From DAIOHQ01 sp036744635 (GTDB lineage: Bacteria; Planctomycetota; Phycisphaerae; Tepidisphaerales; Tepidisphaeraceae): a DNA stretch of 20,268 nucleotides. Made by a program: the position numbers and the translations under genes. Each line of letters begins with the position of its first letter. The stretch's first letter is position 1. The DNA lies in assembly GCA_036744635.1 (NCBI GenBank), contig DAIOHQ010000066.1, positions 1-20,268 on the forward strand, written 5' to 3'. Below, in pieces: positions 1 through 8,111 of this stretch. The notes beneath the pieces are model-generated. The model saw only the letters and a list, made by a program, of their open reading frames with translations, had not been told where the DNA came from and did no database searches.

Positions 1-4
1 AAGA

Positions 5-32
5 CACAGGTCTGCGAGTACGCCGACCTGTG
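5..32. repeat. Palindromic hairpin repeat at the window start
   Basis: An 8-bp perfect inverted repeat (CACAGGTC at 5-12, GACCTGTG at 25-32) continues inward, after one mismatch, with GCG/CGC around a four-base AGTA loop. No run of T follows, so it is not a standard terminator. It resembles the short REP-like palindromes scattered between genes in planctomycete-type genomes. The window may cut off further repeat sequence to its left. Confidence 0.55.
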
Positions 33-41
33 GCACCCAAG

Positions 42-71
42 CTGACCCACTACCGTCTCGCTGGCTACAAT
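42..71 (+). promoter_or_regulatory. Possible sigma-70-like promoter for the pilus/secretion operon
   Basis: CTGACC at 42-47 and TACAAT at 66-71 are 18 bp apart and resemble -35 and -10 boxes. Transcription would start near 78, leaving a leader of about 160 bases before the ATG at 240. The -10 match is good and the -35 is only fair. The rest of 1-239 holds no gene I can support. A short reading frame starting at 190 is a shadow of the gene that follows. Confidence 0.3.
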
Positions 72-239
72 ATGTGGGAATGGAGCGGCGAAATTGATCT
101 CCGGCGCTGTTGAGGTTACATCATAGGTTTATGCATCCGGGAGAATCCGCCTGATTGATTCTCCCCCAACGCTCAGACTTGCAGTCAGCATGACCGCCCC
201 ACCGGCTCATCCCGCTGGCGCGGTCAACGAGGAGACAAC

Positions 240-2450
240 ATGGCTGGTTCACGCTTTGCCTGGGGCATCGACGTCGGCAATCGCGCCCTCAAGGCGGTCA
301 AGCTGGTACGCGAGGGAACTCAACTCCGCGTCGATGACTTTGAAATCATCGAGCACGAGCAGGTGCTCTCCAACGCCGGCGACAACCGCGAATCGCTGCT
401 GCAGAACGCCCTGGCCAACTTCGTGCAGCGCCACCAGTTCAAAGGCGGCACCGTCGCCATCGGCGTCAGCGGCCAGCAGAGCTTCGCCCGCTTCATCAAG
501 CTCCCCCCCGTCGAGGAAAAGAAGATCCCCGAGATCGTCCGTTTCGAGGCGATCCAGCAGATCCCCTTCCCGCTGGATGATGTCGAGTGGTCCTACCAGC
601 TTTTCCGCAGCGAGGAATCGCCGGATGTCGAAGTCGGCATCTTCGCCATGCGCAAGGAGCTGATCAACCGTCACATCAAATACTTCACGGATGTCGACCT
701 GAACGTCCAGGCCGTGCAGATGAGCCCTCTGGCCGTCTACAACGCGATGTACCAGGATGGCCGCATCAAGGGCACCACCATGATGGTCGATCTCGGCGCC
801 GAGAACACCGATTTGATCATCGCCGACCAGGAGACCGTCTGGCTGCGCTCGATCCCCATCGGCGGCAACAACTTCACCGAGGCGCTGGTGAAGGCGTTCA
901 AGGTGAACTTCACCAAGGCCGAGGAGCTCAAGCGCAACGCGGCCACCAGCAAATACGCCCGCCAGATTTTCCAGGCCATGCGCCCGGTCTTCGCCGACCT
1001 GGTCGCCGAAATCCAGCGCTCCATCGGCTTCTACGCTTCCGTCCATCGCGACTCGCGCATCCGCAAGATCATCGCCATCGGCGGAACCTTCCGCCTGCCC
1101 GGCCTGCAGAAATATCTTCAGCAGAACCTGCAGCTTGACGTCGAGAAGGTGGAAGCATTCACCGCCGGCGCGCCCGCCGACGCCATGCAGGCGACAACTT
1201 TTAACGAAAATCTGCTCTCGATGGTTTCAGCCTACGGGCTGGCCATCCAGGCGATGGGCGAGGGAAAAATCGACAGCTCGCTGCTCCCCGCCGCCATCCG
1301 CCGGGCCAAGCTCTGGCAGGAAAAGACCAAGTGGTTCGGCGCCGCCGCGGCCGTGATTCTGCTGGGCACGGGCATCGCCTACGGCAGCATCTACTATAGT
1401 GGCTGGCAATACGGCCAGAATGACAAGGCCCGCGAGCAGATCGCAGGGGTAAAGGCAACCGCCATCAAATACGACGCCCAATGGAGCCAGATCGAATCCG
1501 CCGGCAGCGCCGATCGCCAGCAGATCCGCAACATCGGCGCACTCGAAAAATATCGCACAGTCTGGCCAAGTCTGCTGGTCGATCTGGATCGAGCCCTTCC
1601 AACCCCGCAGAAAGAGCTGCTCAGCGGCGACGTCGCAGTTATCAAGAGCATCGGGCGGGAGAAGCGCAACCAAGTGCTGATTGACAACATCACCAGTGTC
1701 TATCAGCCCGATTTGACGGCCGTCCTCGCTCTTCCCCTGGAGGAGTTCCCGCGGGCATCGGGGCTCGACCTCAGCAAGACCGGCGGTCCCGCCGCGCCGG
1801 CCCCGCCGCCCATGCCGATGAACTTCGGTCCCGGAATGGGGCCCATGGGCCCCGGTATGGGACCGAGGGGAGAAATGGGACCAATGGGCGGACCGAGGAA
1901 GCCGGGCGGCACACCCGGCGCCGCGGCAACGACCGCGGCGGGCGCTCGCGGCTTTCTCATCACCGTGCAATGCACCACGCCCAATTCCGGCGGCTTCAAT
2001 CTCGTCGCCAACACCCTTGTCAAGAACCTGCTCGACAGCGGCGCGCTCGCCAAGGCCGTGAATTCAAAGAAGGATTACTACATCGCCCGGGCCGCGATTG
2101 TCTCCGCCCAGCCCATCAGTCGAAATGAAGCCCGCATGGCCAAGCTCAAGGCGGAATTCGAAGCCGCCATGAAAGCCAAGGAAGGCGCGGTTCCCCCCGC
2201 AGGGGGCGGACCCGGCGGCGGGCCGCGCTTCGAGGGCTTCAGCCCCGGCGGCGTGGGCGGGCCCAGCGGGATGCCCACGCCCATGCCCAACAACACCGGC
2301 CAGCCCTCCGGCGGGACAATCGACAAGGACAAGATCAACCCCTACGTCGATCGCGTCACCGGTGAAGATGTGCGCAACGACCAGGAAGTCACCGTGTTGA
2401 TTGCCGTCGTCCTCGATCCCAAGCAGGCGCCGGCCAAGGCCAAAGAATAA
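240..2450 (+). CDS. pilM: PilM-like type IV pilus protein fused to a PilN-like periplasmic part (GspL-like architecture)
   Basis: This 736-residue protein starts at an ATG preceded by GAGGAG with good spacing. Residues 1 to about 345 match the PilM actin-like fold: an N-terminal GIDVG nucleotide-binding loop followed by LKAVKL, a second phosphate loop MVDLGAENTD, and a late IGGTFRLPGL motif. PilM normally ends near 350 residues. Here a membrane segment follows at about 365-390, then a probable coiled region and a WPSLLVDLDRALP stretch reminiscent of PilN. A Pro/Gly/Met-rich linker lies at about 516-566, a folded segment at about 570-630, a second Gly/Pro-rich linker at about 653-690 and a short C-terminal strand region. 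PilM normally binds the cytoplasmic tail of PilN, so the fusion would tether the two covalently, as in GspL of type II secretion. The PilM part is confident. The PilN part is inferred from layout. Confidence 0.85.
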   Translation: MAGSRFAWGIDVGNRALKAVKLVREGTQLRVDDFEIIEHEQVLSNAGDNRESLLQNALANFVQRHQFKGGTVAIGVSGQQSFARFIKLPPVEEKKIPEIVRFEAIQQIPFPLDDVEWSYQLFRSEESPDVEVGIFAMRKELINRHIKYFTDVDLNVQAVQMSPLAVYNAMYQDGRIKGTTMMVDLGAENTDLIIADQETVWLRSIPIGGNNFTEALVKAFKVNFTKAEELKRNAATSKYARQIFQAMRPVFADLVAEIQRSIGFYASVHRDSRIRKIIAIGGTFRLPGLQKYLQQNLQLDVEKVEAFTAGAPADAMQATTFNENLLSMVSAYGLAIQAMGEGKIDSSLLPAAIRRAKLWQEKTKWFGAAAAVILLGTGIAYGSIYYSGWQYGQNDKAREQIAGVKATAIKYDAQWSQIESAGSADRQQIRNIGALEKYRTVWPSLLVDLDRALPTPQKELLSGDVAVIKSIGREKRNQVLIDNITSVYQPDLTAVLALPLEEFPRASGLDLSKTGGPAAPAPPPMPMNFGPGMGPMGPGMGPRGEMGPMGGPRKPGGTPGAAATTAAGARGFLITVQCTTPNSGGFNLVANTLVKNLLDSGALAKAVNSKKDYYIARAAIVSAQPISRNEARMAKLKAEFEAAMKAKEGAVPPAGGGPGGGPRFEGFSPGGVGGPSGMPTPMPNNTGQPSGGTIDKDKINPYVDRVTGEDVRNDQEVTVLIAVVLDPKQAPAKAKE

Positions 2451-2474
2451 TTCACCGCTTACTGGATCAACATC

Positions 2475-3833
2475 ATGGACATCGTCAAGAAAAACCTGTT
2501 CAGCATTCTGCTTGGTGTGGTGGCGCTGGTGGCGATCGTGGCCAGCTTCTGGCCACTGGGCAACTGGAAGAACGAACTGCAGGAAAAGGTCAGCAAGAGC
2601 GCTGGGGAGTTTCAGGCGCTGCAAGGCCAGGAATCAAAGTCGCGACACCTGCCGACGCTCGATCCCAACACCTCCGAGGCGCCCGAGCTTGGCAACAACA
2701 TTTTCCCAAATGACGAGATCATCAAGGCCGGCTCGAAAGCGATCACGGCGGTGAAAGATGACGCCGACCGGATGCTCAAAACCGCCGTCAAACTCAACAC
2801 CCACGCCCTGCTTGTCGATGGCTCGCTGCCCGTCCCCGGCAACCGCGCGTTTGATTTCCGCGAAGCCTATCTCGCCCGCATGGCTGCCGTGAATAAGAGC
2901 GGCGAAGTCGCCAGGGGTTCGCTGATCGCCGACGTTGGTGCGGGAATGCCCCCCACCAAGGAAGAATTCGACGAGGCGCTGAAGGCGCTACGCAAAGAAT
3001 ACGATCTGAAGTACGTCGATCTTCCCACCAAGGCGCAGGCGAACAAGGAGGAGGTGGATGCGGAATATGATGCCGCCGCCAAACTGCTTCCCGAGCAGAT
3101 TCGCCAGGAGCGGGCCCAGAGCGTCCAGCTCTATATCGACCGCGACGCCTTCGACGCCAGCAAGGACATCGGCGAACGCAGCACGCCCAGCGCCGATCAA
3201 ATCTGGTTTGCCCAGTTGCTGCTCTGGCTGCAGGAGGATGCGGCCAACGGGATTCATGCCGCCAACGATGCCGCCTTCAAGCTGGCGGAGAACTCCCCCG
3301 AGGCCGGCGATGAGAAAAATCCCTTCAACCCGGACGTGCGCTGGTCCGCGATCAAGCGCCTGGTAAAGATGGATGTGCTGGGCGCCCGCGGCGGCGCCCC
3401 GAGCCCGGCGATGTACGTCACCTCGGCCGGACCCGCGGAAGGCCCGGGCCCGCGCAAGCCTGCTGCCGAGGCCGGCGGCGAAGCGGCTTCCTTCGTACCC
3501 TCCATTTCCCCCACCGGCCGGGTCTCCAATCCCCTCTACGATGTCTTCCATTACACGCTGGTGATGGATGTGGACATCACCCAGCTTCCACTGGTGATTC
3601 AGGAGCTGGAGCGCAATCACCTCATCACCGTGATGAAGGTGGACCTGGCGTGCATCGATTCCGCCGCCGAGCAGGCCAACGGCTACGCCTACGGCAAGCA
3701 TCCGATAGCGCGGGTCTCCCTGCAGTGCGAGGCCATCTTCCTGCGGCAGTGGACGGTTCCACTCATGCCGCCGAGCATCAAGACGATGCTGGGAATCGAA
3801 GAGAAGACCGCGCCGACGGTGCGTGCCGAGTAA
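2475..3833 (+). CDS. Bitopic inner-membrane protein, PilO/GspM-like by position and layout
   Basis: This 452-residue protein begins 24 bases after the PilM-like gene, so it is almost certainly in the same operon. One membrane segment (about residues 8-27) follows a short KK-containing cytoplasmic tail. After it comes a charged, probably helical region, then a long periplasmic part. Residues about 355-425 (from YDVFHYTLVMDVD through LPLVIQELERNHLITVM) look like the ferredoxin-type fold of PilO and GspM, where a strand is followed by an 'eLe' helix and a second strand. A Pro/Gly/Ala-rich stretch near 315-335 separates domains. It is longer than ordinary PilO (about 200 residues). The start has only a weak ribosome-binding site, but translational coupling is plausible. 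The PilO link is structural inference, not a clear sequence match. Confidence 0.6.
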   Translation: MDIVKKNLFSILLGVVALVAIVASFWPLGNWKNELQEKVSKSAGEFQALQGQESKSRHLPTLDPNTSEAPELGNNIFPNDEIIKAGSKAITAVKDDADRMLKTAVKLNTHALLVDGSLPVPGNRAFDFREAYLARMAAVNKSGEVARGSLIADVGAGMPPTKEEFDEALKALRKEYDLKYVDLPTKAQANKEEVDAEYDAAAKLLPEQIRQERAQSVQLYIDRDAFDASKDIGERSTPSADQIWFAQLLLWLQEDAANGIHAANDAAFKLAENSPEAGDEKNPFNPDVRWSAIKRLVKMDVLGARGGAPSPAMYVTSAGPAEGPGPRKPAAEAGGEAASFVPSISPTGRVSNPLYDVFHYTLVMDVDITQLPLVIQELERNHLITVMKVDLACIDSAAEQANGYAYGKHPIARVSLQCEAIFLRQWTVPLMPPSIKTMLGIEEKTAPTVRAE

Positions 3834-3869
3834 CGAGCGACAAACAGCCCAGGAAAGACGGGTGAGAAC

Positions 3870-5663
3870 ATGGAAAAATTCGCAAAATATCTCGAGCAAT
3901 ACGTGGAATGGATCGCTCTGGCGCTGGGCGTGGCCTGGCTGGGATGGATGGTGTGGGGCAACGTGCTGAACTCGCCGGTGGTCGCGGTGGTCGGAGGGGA
4001 AAACGTGACCCCCGACAAGGTCGACACCGTGGTGCAGCGCAAGGCCGAGGAGCTCAACACCAAGATTCAAACGAGCAAACCGCCCCCAATGGAGACGGCA
4101 GATTCGTCGAAGCGCGTCATGGAGATCTTGACGAACCCGCCGGCCATGCCGATGCTGATGGCGAGCAATTATGACGCGGCCACGACCTTCAGCAATTTTG
4201 GCCCGATAGGACCCAACACGCCGGGTACGTCGAAAGGGGAGCTGGTCACCCAGCTTCCCGTGCTCCCCCAGCTTGAGCCCGGCGAATATTCCACCGGCCG
4301 CTCAACGGTCAACGATCCCAAGGTGAAGAATGCCGACAACAAGCCGGTGCCGGTGGACAAGCTTTGGGTCACACCGTCATGGAAACTCGATCAGCAGGCG
4401 CTGGCGCAGGCATTCGCCGCCGCCAAGATTCCCCCCGGCGCTTCCCAGACCATGTTCCTTTCCGTTGAAGTCGTGCGCGAGGAAGAAATCGAGCCAGGCG
4501 TCTGGGGAAATCCGGTAACGCTCAAGCCCCTTCCGATCCAGCAACTGCCGGACTTTCCCACAGACCGCGGCAAGAACGCGGAGATGAGTTATCACGAATG
4601 GGCCGGGCGCAATCAGGCGGAGATCGTCCAGCCGCCATTTTATCAGATTCTCAAGCCCGACTTCTGGTACGTACCGGGGCAGAAGCCGGAAGACGTGAAA
4701 GCGCCGCAAGCCAACGTGCCTTTCAATCCGGCGAATCCCGGGCCTGTTAATTTGCTGAATCCCGACCAGAAGCGACAGGTAAACGAATATCTCAAGCAGA
4801 AGGCGGAGAAGGAGAGGCAGGAGCGCGCCGCCAAGCACCCTCGTCCCGCCGCGACGCCCACGCCGTCCCCCAAGCCTTCGCGCGGGCCGCGCGGTGGCGG
4901 CGGCACTAGCTACCACGCTGCACCTGACCCCCGCAATGCCGGCGGGATCGCCCCACCTCCCGGCGGAATGCCAATGGGGCCCAACGGCCCGATGGGGCCG
5001 GGCGGCCAGCCCATGAATCCCGCAGACTGGAACAGGATGACCAATCCGCAACCGCGGCCGGGCGCGCTGGCGCCCCAGGATGCCGGCAAGGCCGGCGCCG
5101 CCGGCGACGCCCCGGCCGGCGCGTTCATCCCCGGCCAAATCCTCGATGTCACCATCTGGGCCCACGATGACACGGTTCAGCCGGGCAAGACCTATCGCTA
5201 CAAGATGAAGTACAAGCTGCTCAACCCCATCTATGGTTCCAGAAACATTGCCGAACAACCCAAGCTCCAGGATCAATTCGCCCTGGAAAGCAAGTTCAGT
5301 GAATGGAGCAAACCGGTGCGCATCGAGAGCGTCAGCAGCTTCTTCGTCACCAGCGGAATGATCTGGGGGAAACAGAAGGTGCGCTTCGAAGTCTTCAAGT
5401 GGGAAGATGGCGCCTGGCACAGCAAAACCTTCGAGTGCGCTCCTGGGGACCTGATCGGCGGCAAGGATGGCAAGGTCGATTATTCGACCGGATTCAGCGT
5501 CGTCGAATTCCGCCCCGACCCGCGCAACAGCGAAGAGACGCGGGTTGTGGTATGCGATCCTTCCGGATCGCTGGGCATCCGCGACCGCAAGGATATCAAC
5601 AGCGAAGAGTACAAAAAACTGCAGCAAGAAGCCGCGAAAGTCGTCTCGGCGTCGGCAAAGTAA
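3870..5663 (+). CDS. Bitopic protein with Pro/Gly linker and unrecognised C-terminal beta-rich domain
   Basis: This 597-residue protein is the third gene of the operon, 36 bases after the second, with GGTGAG just upstream of the ATG. A tryptophan-rich membrane segment lies at about residues 13-33, leaving a short cytoplasmic tail. The periplasmic part has an extended region to about 320, then a long Pro/Gly/Met-rich linker (about 326-415). The C-terminal domain (about 424-590) includes PGKTYRYKMKYKLLNP, SVSSFFVTSG and FSVVEFRPDPR and reads as beta-strand-rich, perhaps fibronectin-like. By position it could play a PilP- or GspC-like role linking the platform to an outer-membrane secretin, but it has no lipobox and no sequence match I recognise. 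The function is unknown. The gene itself is well supported by operon position and by a terminator-like hairpin 35 bases after its stop. Confidence 0.6.
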   Translation: MEKFAKYLEQYVEWIALALGVAWLGWMVWGNVLNSPVVAVVGGENVTPDKVDTVVQRKAEELNTKIQTSKPPPMETADSSKRVMEILTNPPAMPMLMASNYDAATTFSNFGPIGPNTPGTSKGELVTQLPVLPQLEPGEYSTGRSTVNDPKVKNADNKPVPVDKLWVTPSWKLDQQALAQAFAAAKIPPGASQTMFLSVEVVREEEIEPGVWGNPVTLKPLPIQQLPDFPTDRGKNAEMSYHEWAGRNQAEIVQPPFYQILKPDFWYVPGQKPEDVKAPQANVPFNPANPGPVNLLNPDQKRQVNEYLKQKAEKERQERAAKHPRPAATPTPSPKPSRGPRGGGGTSYHAAPDPRNAGGIAPPPGGMPMGPNGPMGPGGQPMNPADWNRMTNPQPRPGALAPQDAGKAGAAGDAPAGAFIPGQILDVTIWAHDDTVQPGKTYRYKMKYKLLNPIYGSRNIAEQPKLQDQFALESKFSEWSKPVRIESVSSFFVTSGMIWGKQKVRFEVFKWEDGAWHSKTFECAPGDLIGGKDGKVDYSTGFSVVEFRPDPRNSEETRVVVCDPSGSLGIRDRKDINSEEYKKLQQEAAKVVSASAK

Positions 5664-5697
5664 TTTCGCTTCAATATGGACAATCCTATTGCGCCTC

Positions 5698-5725
5698 AGC
5701 CCCGCATAGATATGTGCGGGGCTTT
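5698..5725 (+). terminator. Probable intrinsic terminator of the pilus/secretion operon
   Basis: A perfect 9-bp stem (AGCCCCGCA at 5698-5706, TGCGGGGCT at 5715-5723) encloses an 8-base loop. Only a short T run follows (TTT), so termination may be moderate. It sits 35 bases after the third gene's stop and before the next start. Confidence 0.6.
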
Positions 5726-5762
5726 GGTCATCCAGCAACCGCAATTTTGAAAGAGAGCAACC

Positions 5763-6512
5763 ATGCCCATCCGCGTAACCGTCTGGCACGAATACCGTCA
5801 CGAGCAGAAGAACCCCAAAGTCGCCCGCGTCTATCCCAAGGGAATGCACGAGGCCATTGCCGCCCATCTGCGCAAGAGCCGCGACATGAGGGTGGGCACG
5901 GCCGTGCTTGATGAGCCGCAGCACGGTCTCACCCAGAAGGTGCTGGATGCCACCGATGTCCTCACCTGGTGGGGCCACACCGCCCACGGTGAAGTATCCG
6001 ACGAGATCGTCGATCGCGTGCAGAAGCGGGTGCTGGAAGGGATGGGCCTGATCGCCCTGCACTCCGCCCACGCCTCCAAAATATTCCGCCGCCTGATGGG
6101 CACCGGCTGCATGCTCAAATGGCGCGAGGCCGACGAGCGCGAAGTCCTCTGGGTCACCAAGCCCGGCCATCCCATCGTGAAGGGCATCGAGGACCACTTC
6201 GTGTTGAAGAAAGAGGAGATGTACGGTGAATGGTTCGACGTCCCCGAGCCGGATGAGACCATCCTCATCTCCAGCTTTGCCGGCGGCGAAGTGTTCCGCT
6301 CCGGCATCACCTACACCCGCGGCGCCGGCAGGATTTTTTACTTCCGCCCGGGACACGAAACCTATCCCACCTATTTTGACAAGAACGTGCTGAAGGTGAT
6401 CGAAAACGCCGTGCGCTGGACCGCCCCCACGACCAACATCCGCTTTGACCCGTACGGCCACCCCCCGCTCGACTGGCTGGATAAACAGCTCACCGGAAAT
6501 TCGCCACGATGA
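5763..6512 (+). CDS. ThuA-like domain protein
   Basis: This 249-residue protein consists of a single ThuA-like domain (glutamine amidotransferase-like Rossmann fold). Visible signatures are VTVWHEYRHE at the start, DVLTWWGHTAHGEV near 65-80, GLIALHSAHASKIF near 97-110, and GAGRIFYFRPGHET near 187-200. ThuA was named for trehalose utilisation, and related proteins occur in sugar catabolism clusters with oxidoreductases. The exact reaction of this member cannot be read from sequence. The ATG follows GAAAGAGAG at normal spacing. It stands alone between two terminators, so it is probably monocistronic. Confidence 0.85.
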   Translation: MPIRVTVWHEYRHEQKNPKVARVYPKGMHEAIAAHLRKSRDMRVGTAVLDEPQHGLTQKVLDATDVLTWWGHTAHGEVSDEIVDRVQKRVLEGMGLIALHSAHASKIFRRLMGTGCMLKWREADEREVLWVTKPGHPIVKGIEDHFVLKKEEMYGEWFDVPEPDETILISSFAGGEVFRSGITYTRGAGRIFYFRPGHETYPTYFDKNVLKVIENAVRWTAPTTNIRFDPYGHPPLDWLDKQLTGNSPR

Positions 6513-6537
6513 GCGCAGTGCAATTTCGACCCTGACG

Positions 6538-6562
6538 GCTCCGGCATACCCGGAGCTTTTTT
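6538..6562 (+). terminator. Strong intrinsic terminator after the ThuA-like gene
   Basis: A perfect 7-bp GC-rich stem (GCTCCGG at 6538-6544, CCGGAGC at 6550-6556) with a 5-base loop is followed directly by six T residues. This is a textbook rho-independent terminator 25 bases after the stop codon. Confidence 0.88.
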
Positions 6563-6600
6563 ATTTACCTGAACCACCATTCCGGTAGGATTGCTGGACA

Positions 6601-7737
6601 ATGGCGGAAGATGCGCTGGAGCAATATTTTCGCGGCGTGATGAGCGGCACACAGCGCGGCATCGCCGCAACCCTTTTGCGGGCGGCCACGCGCGCGATCG
6701 AGTCTTTTTATGCGGGCATCATGCGCGGCAGAAACTGCGCGTACGACCGTGCTTGGCTGGCTGGGCACGATCTTGGCCGACCGGCCATCAGCGTGGGTAA
6801 CATCACTGCCGGCGGCACCGGCAAGACGCCGGTGGTGCGCTGGCTGGCCGAGCGCCTGCGCGCGGATGGCCGCCGGCCGGCGATCCTGCTGCGCGGCTAT
6901 AAGTCCAGCAGCGCCGGGGCGAGCGACGAGCAGCTCATGCTCCAGCGGCAACTCGGCAAGAGCGACGCGGGGCCGGTTTTTGTGTACGCCAATCCCAGCC
7001 GGCAAGAGAGCGCGGCGAGGGCTATCGGCGAGCACCCGGAAATTGACATATTCCTGCTGGATGACGCCTTCCAGCATCGCAAGGTCAGGCGCGATTTCGA
7101 CCTGGTATTGATCAATGCGGCTGAGCCGTTCGGATTTGGGCACGTGCATCCGCGCGGCCTGCTGCGCGAGCCGTTGGCCGGGCTTGGCCGCGCCGATGCG
7201 GTGCTGCTGACTCACGCCGATCAGGCGACAACTGAGCAGTTTGACAAGATCGGCGCAGTTGTGCGGAAATATAATGCCGATGTGCCGATTTGTCGCGCGA
7301 GGCATGTCGAAACGGGATTGTCCGCTGCGGAGGATGAGAAACCCCAGCGTTCGATGGAGGAACTGGCACGGGTGCGGTTTTTTGCCTTTGCCGGCGTCGG
7401 CCATCCCGAAGGACTGCAGCGGCGGTTTGCGAAATTCCAACCGATGTACGCGGGAGGTCGATGGTTTGGCGACCACCACGCTTACTCGGCCGACGATCTG
7501 GCAGCGCTGCGCCGGCAGGCGGCCGCGGCCGGCGCGGAGGTTTTAGTGACCACAGAAAAGGACTGGGTGAAGCTGGAAGGGATTCCCGGCGTTGACCAAG
7601 GGTGCCCGATCTGGCGGGTGCAACTGGAGATCGAATTCTGGCCGGGGGAAGAGGACAGACTCTTCGATCTTATCTGCCAGCGCATCGCGCAACAAAAAGC
7701 ACCCAGAGCGCCACGCAGCGCTCTGGGTACATCGTAA
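6601..7737 (+). CDS. lpxK: Tetraacyldisaccharide 4'-kinase (lipid A synthesis)
   Basis: LpxK phosphorylates the 4' position of the lipid A disaccharide precursor at the inner membrane, which implies a lipid A-bearing outer membrane. The 378-residue product has the membrane-proximal N-terminus, a Walker A motif GNITAGGTGKTP at residues 66-77, and the LpxK signature DDAFQHR at 154-160 (usually DDGFQHR), followed by RRDFDLVLI and HPRGLLREPL. The C-terminal half has FAFAGVGHPEG and VTTEKDWVKL, as expected. The ATG follows TAGGA about 10 bases upstream. The last dozen codons run through a hairpin that serves as a terminator for the opposite strand, so the Arg/Ala/Pro tail is probably incidental. 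LpxK proteins are usually about 320-350 residues. Confidence 0.93.
   Translation: MAEDALEQYFRGVMSGTQRGIAATLLRAATRAIESFYAGIMRGRNCAYDRAWLAGHDLGRPAISVGNITAGGTGKTPVVRWLAERLRADGRRPAILLRGYKSSSAGASDEQLMLQRQLGKSDAGPVFVYANPSRQESAARAIGEHPEIDIFLLDDAFQHRKVRRDFDLVLINAAEPFGFGHVHPRGLLREPLAGLGRADAVLLTHADQATTEQFDKIGAVVRKYNADVPICRARHVETGLSAAEDEKPQRSMEELARVRFFAFAGVGHPEGLQRRFAKFQPMYAGGRWFGDHHAYSADDLAALRRQAAAAGAEVLVTTEKDWVKLEGIPGVDQGCPIWRVQLEIEFWPGEEDRLFDLICQRIAQQKAPRAPRSALGTS
7694..7728 (-). terminator. Terminator of the minus-strand lipoprotein, inside the 3' end of lpxK
   Basis: An 11-bp perfect stem (ACCCAGAGCGC at 7701-7711, GCGCTCTGGGT at 7718-7728) with a 6-base loop is followed on the minus strand by GC and five T residues (plus-strand A run at 7694-7698). 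It lies about 30 bases downstream of the minus-strand lipoprotein stop and is wholly within lpxK coding sequence. Confidence 0.82.
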
Positions 7738-7756
7738 CCAAACAGACGGGAGTCGA

Positions 7757-7957
7757 TCAGGGGGGAACGTCGACTTTGTGTTCTTCGGTCTTCTTGACCG
7801 TGTTGCCGTCATTGCTGAGGGTGGTCTTCTTCTCATCGACGGTTCTTGTTCCGTCGGATTTTACCTTCTCCACCTTCTTTTCTTCGACGGTGCGGTCACA
7901 GCCGGTGATCCCGGCGAAGCCGAGGCCTAGCGCCGCAATAAGTAGATAACGAACCAT
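7757..7957 (-). CDS. Small secreted lipoprotein, function unknown
   Basis: This 66-residue product begins with a clear lipoprotein signal peptide: positive n-region (MVR), hydrophobic core LLIAALGLGFAG, and lipobox ITGC with the acylated cysteine at residue 20. The mature part is about 46 residues, highly charged and Lys/Glu/Thr/Val rich (EEKKVEKVKSDGTRTVDEKK), and probably unstructured. AAGGAG lies about 7 bases before the ATG on the minus strand. It converges on lpxK with 19 bases between the two stops and has its own terminator. It may be a small envelope protein, but no homologue is recognised. Confidence 0.8.
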   Translation of the reverse strand: MVRYLLIAALGLGFAGITGCDRTVEEKKVEKVKSDGTRTVDEKKTTLSNDGNTVKKTEEHKVDVPP

Positions 7958-8111
7958 GGGTTGCTCCTTTCAAGTTCCTTGCACCGATCTGAACGCTTGA
8001 CTATGTGCAAATGCTGGGCCAGTGTACAGCAGAGCCCGATTCCCGGATTTGGCGCGATCAACTCCCCGGCATAGAGTGTGCAGCTTCACCAGCTTAAGGA
8101 GAGCCTCTGTA

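Noticed and set aside
2988..4070. A 360-residue open frame on the minus strand
   Set aside because: It overlaps two plus-strand operon genes, is His/Gly/Leu-rich and has no motifs.
4377..6461. A 694-residue open frame on the minus strand
   Set aside because: It lies antisense to the third operon gene and the ThuA-like gene, crosses two intact plus-strand genes and a terminator-like hairpin, and has no recognisable domain. It is a GC-rich mirror frame.
7991..8035. A promoter around TTGACT upstream of the tRNA-binding protein
   Set aside because: TTGACT at 7997-8002 is a fair -35, but no good -10 follows at 16-18 bases.
8022..8111. A longer N-terminus for the tRNA-binding protein
   Set aside because: AAGGAG is placed correctly for the ATG at 8112, and the extra 30 residues do not match the family.
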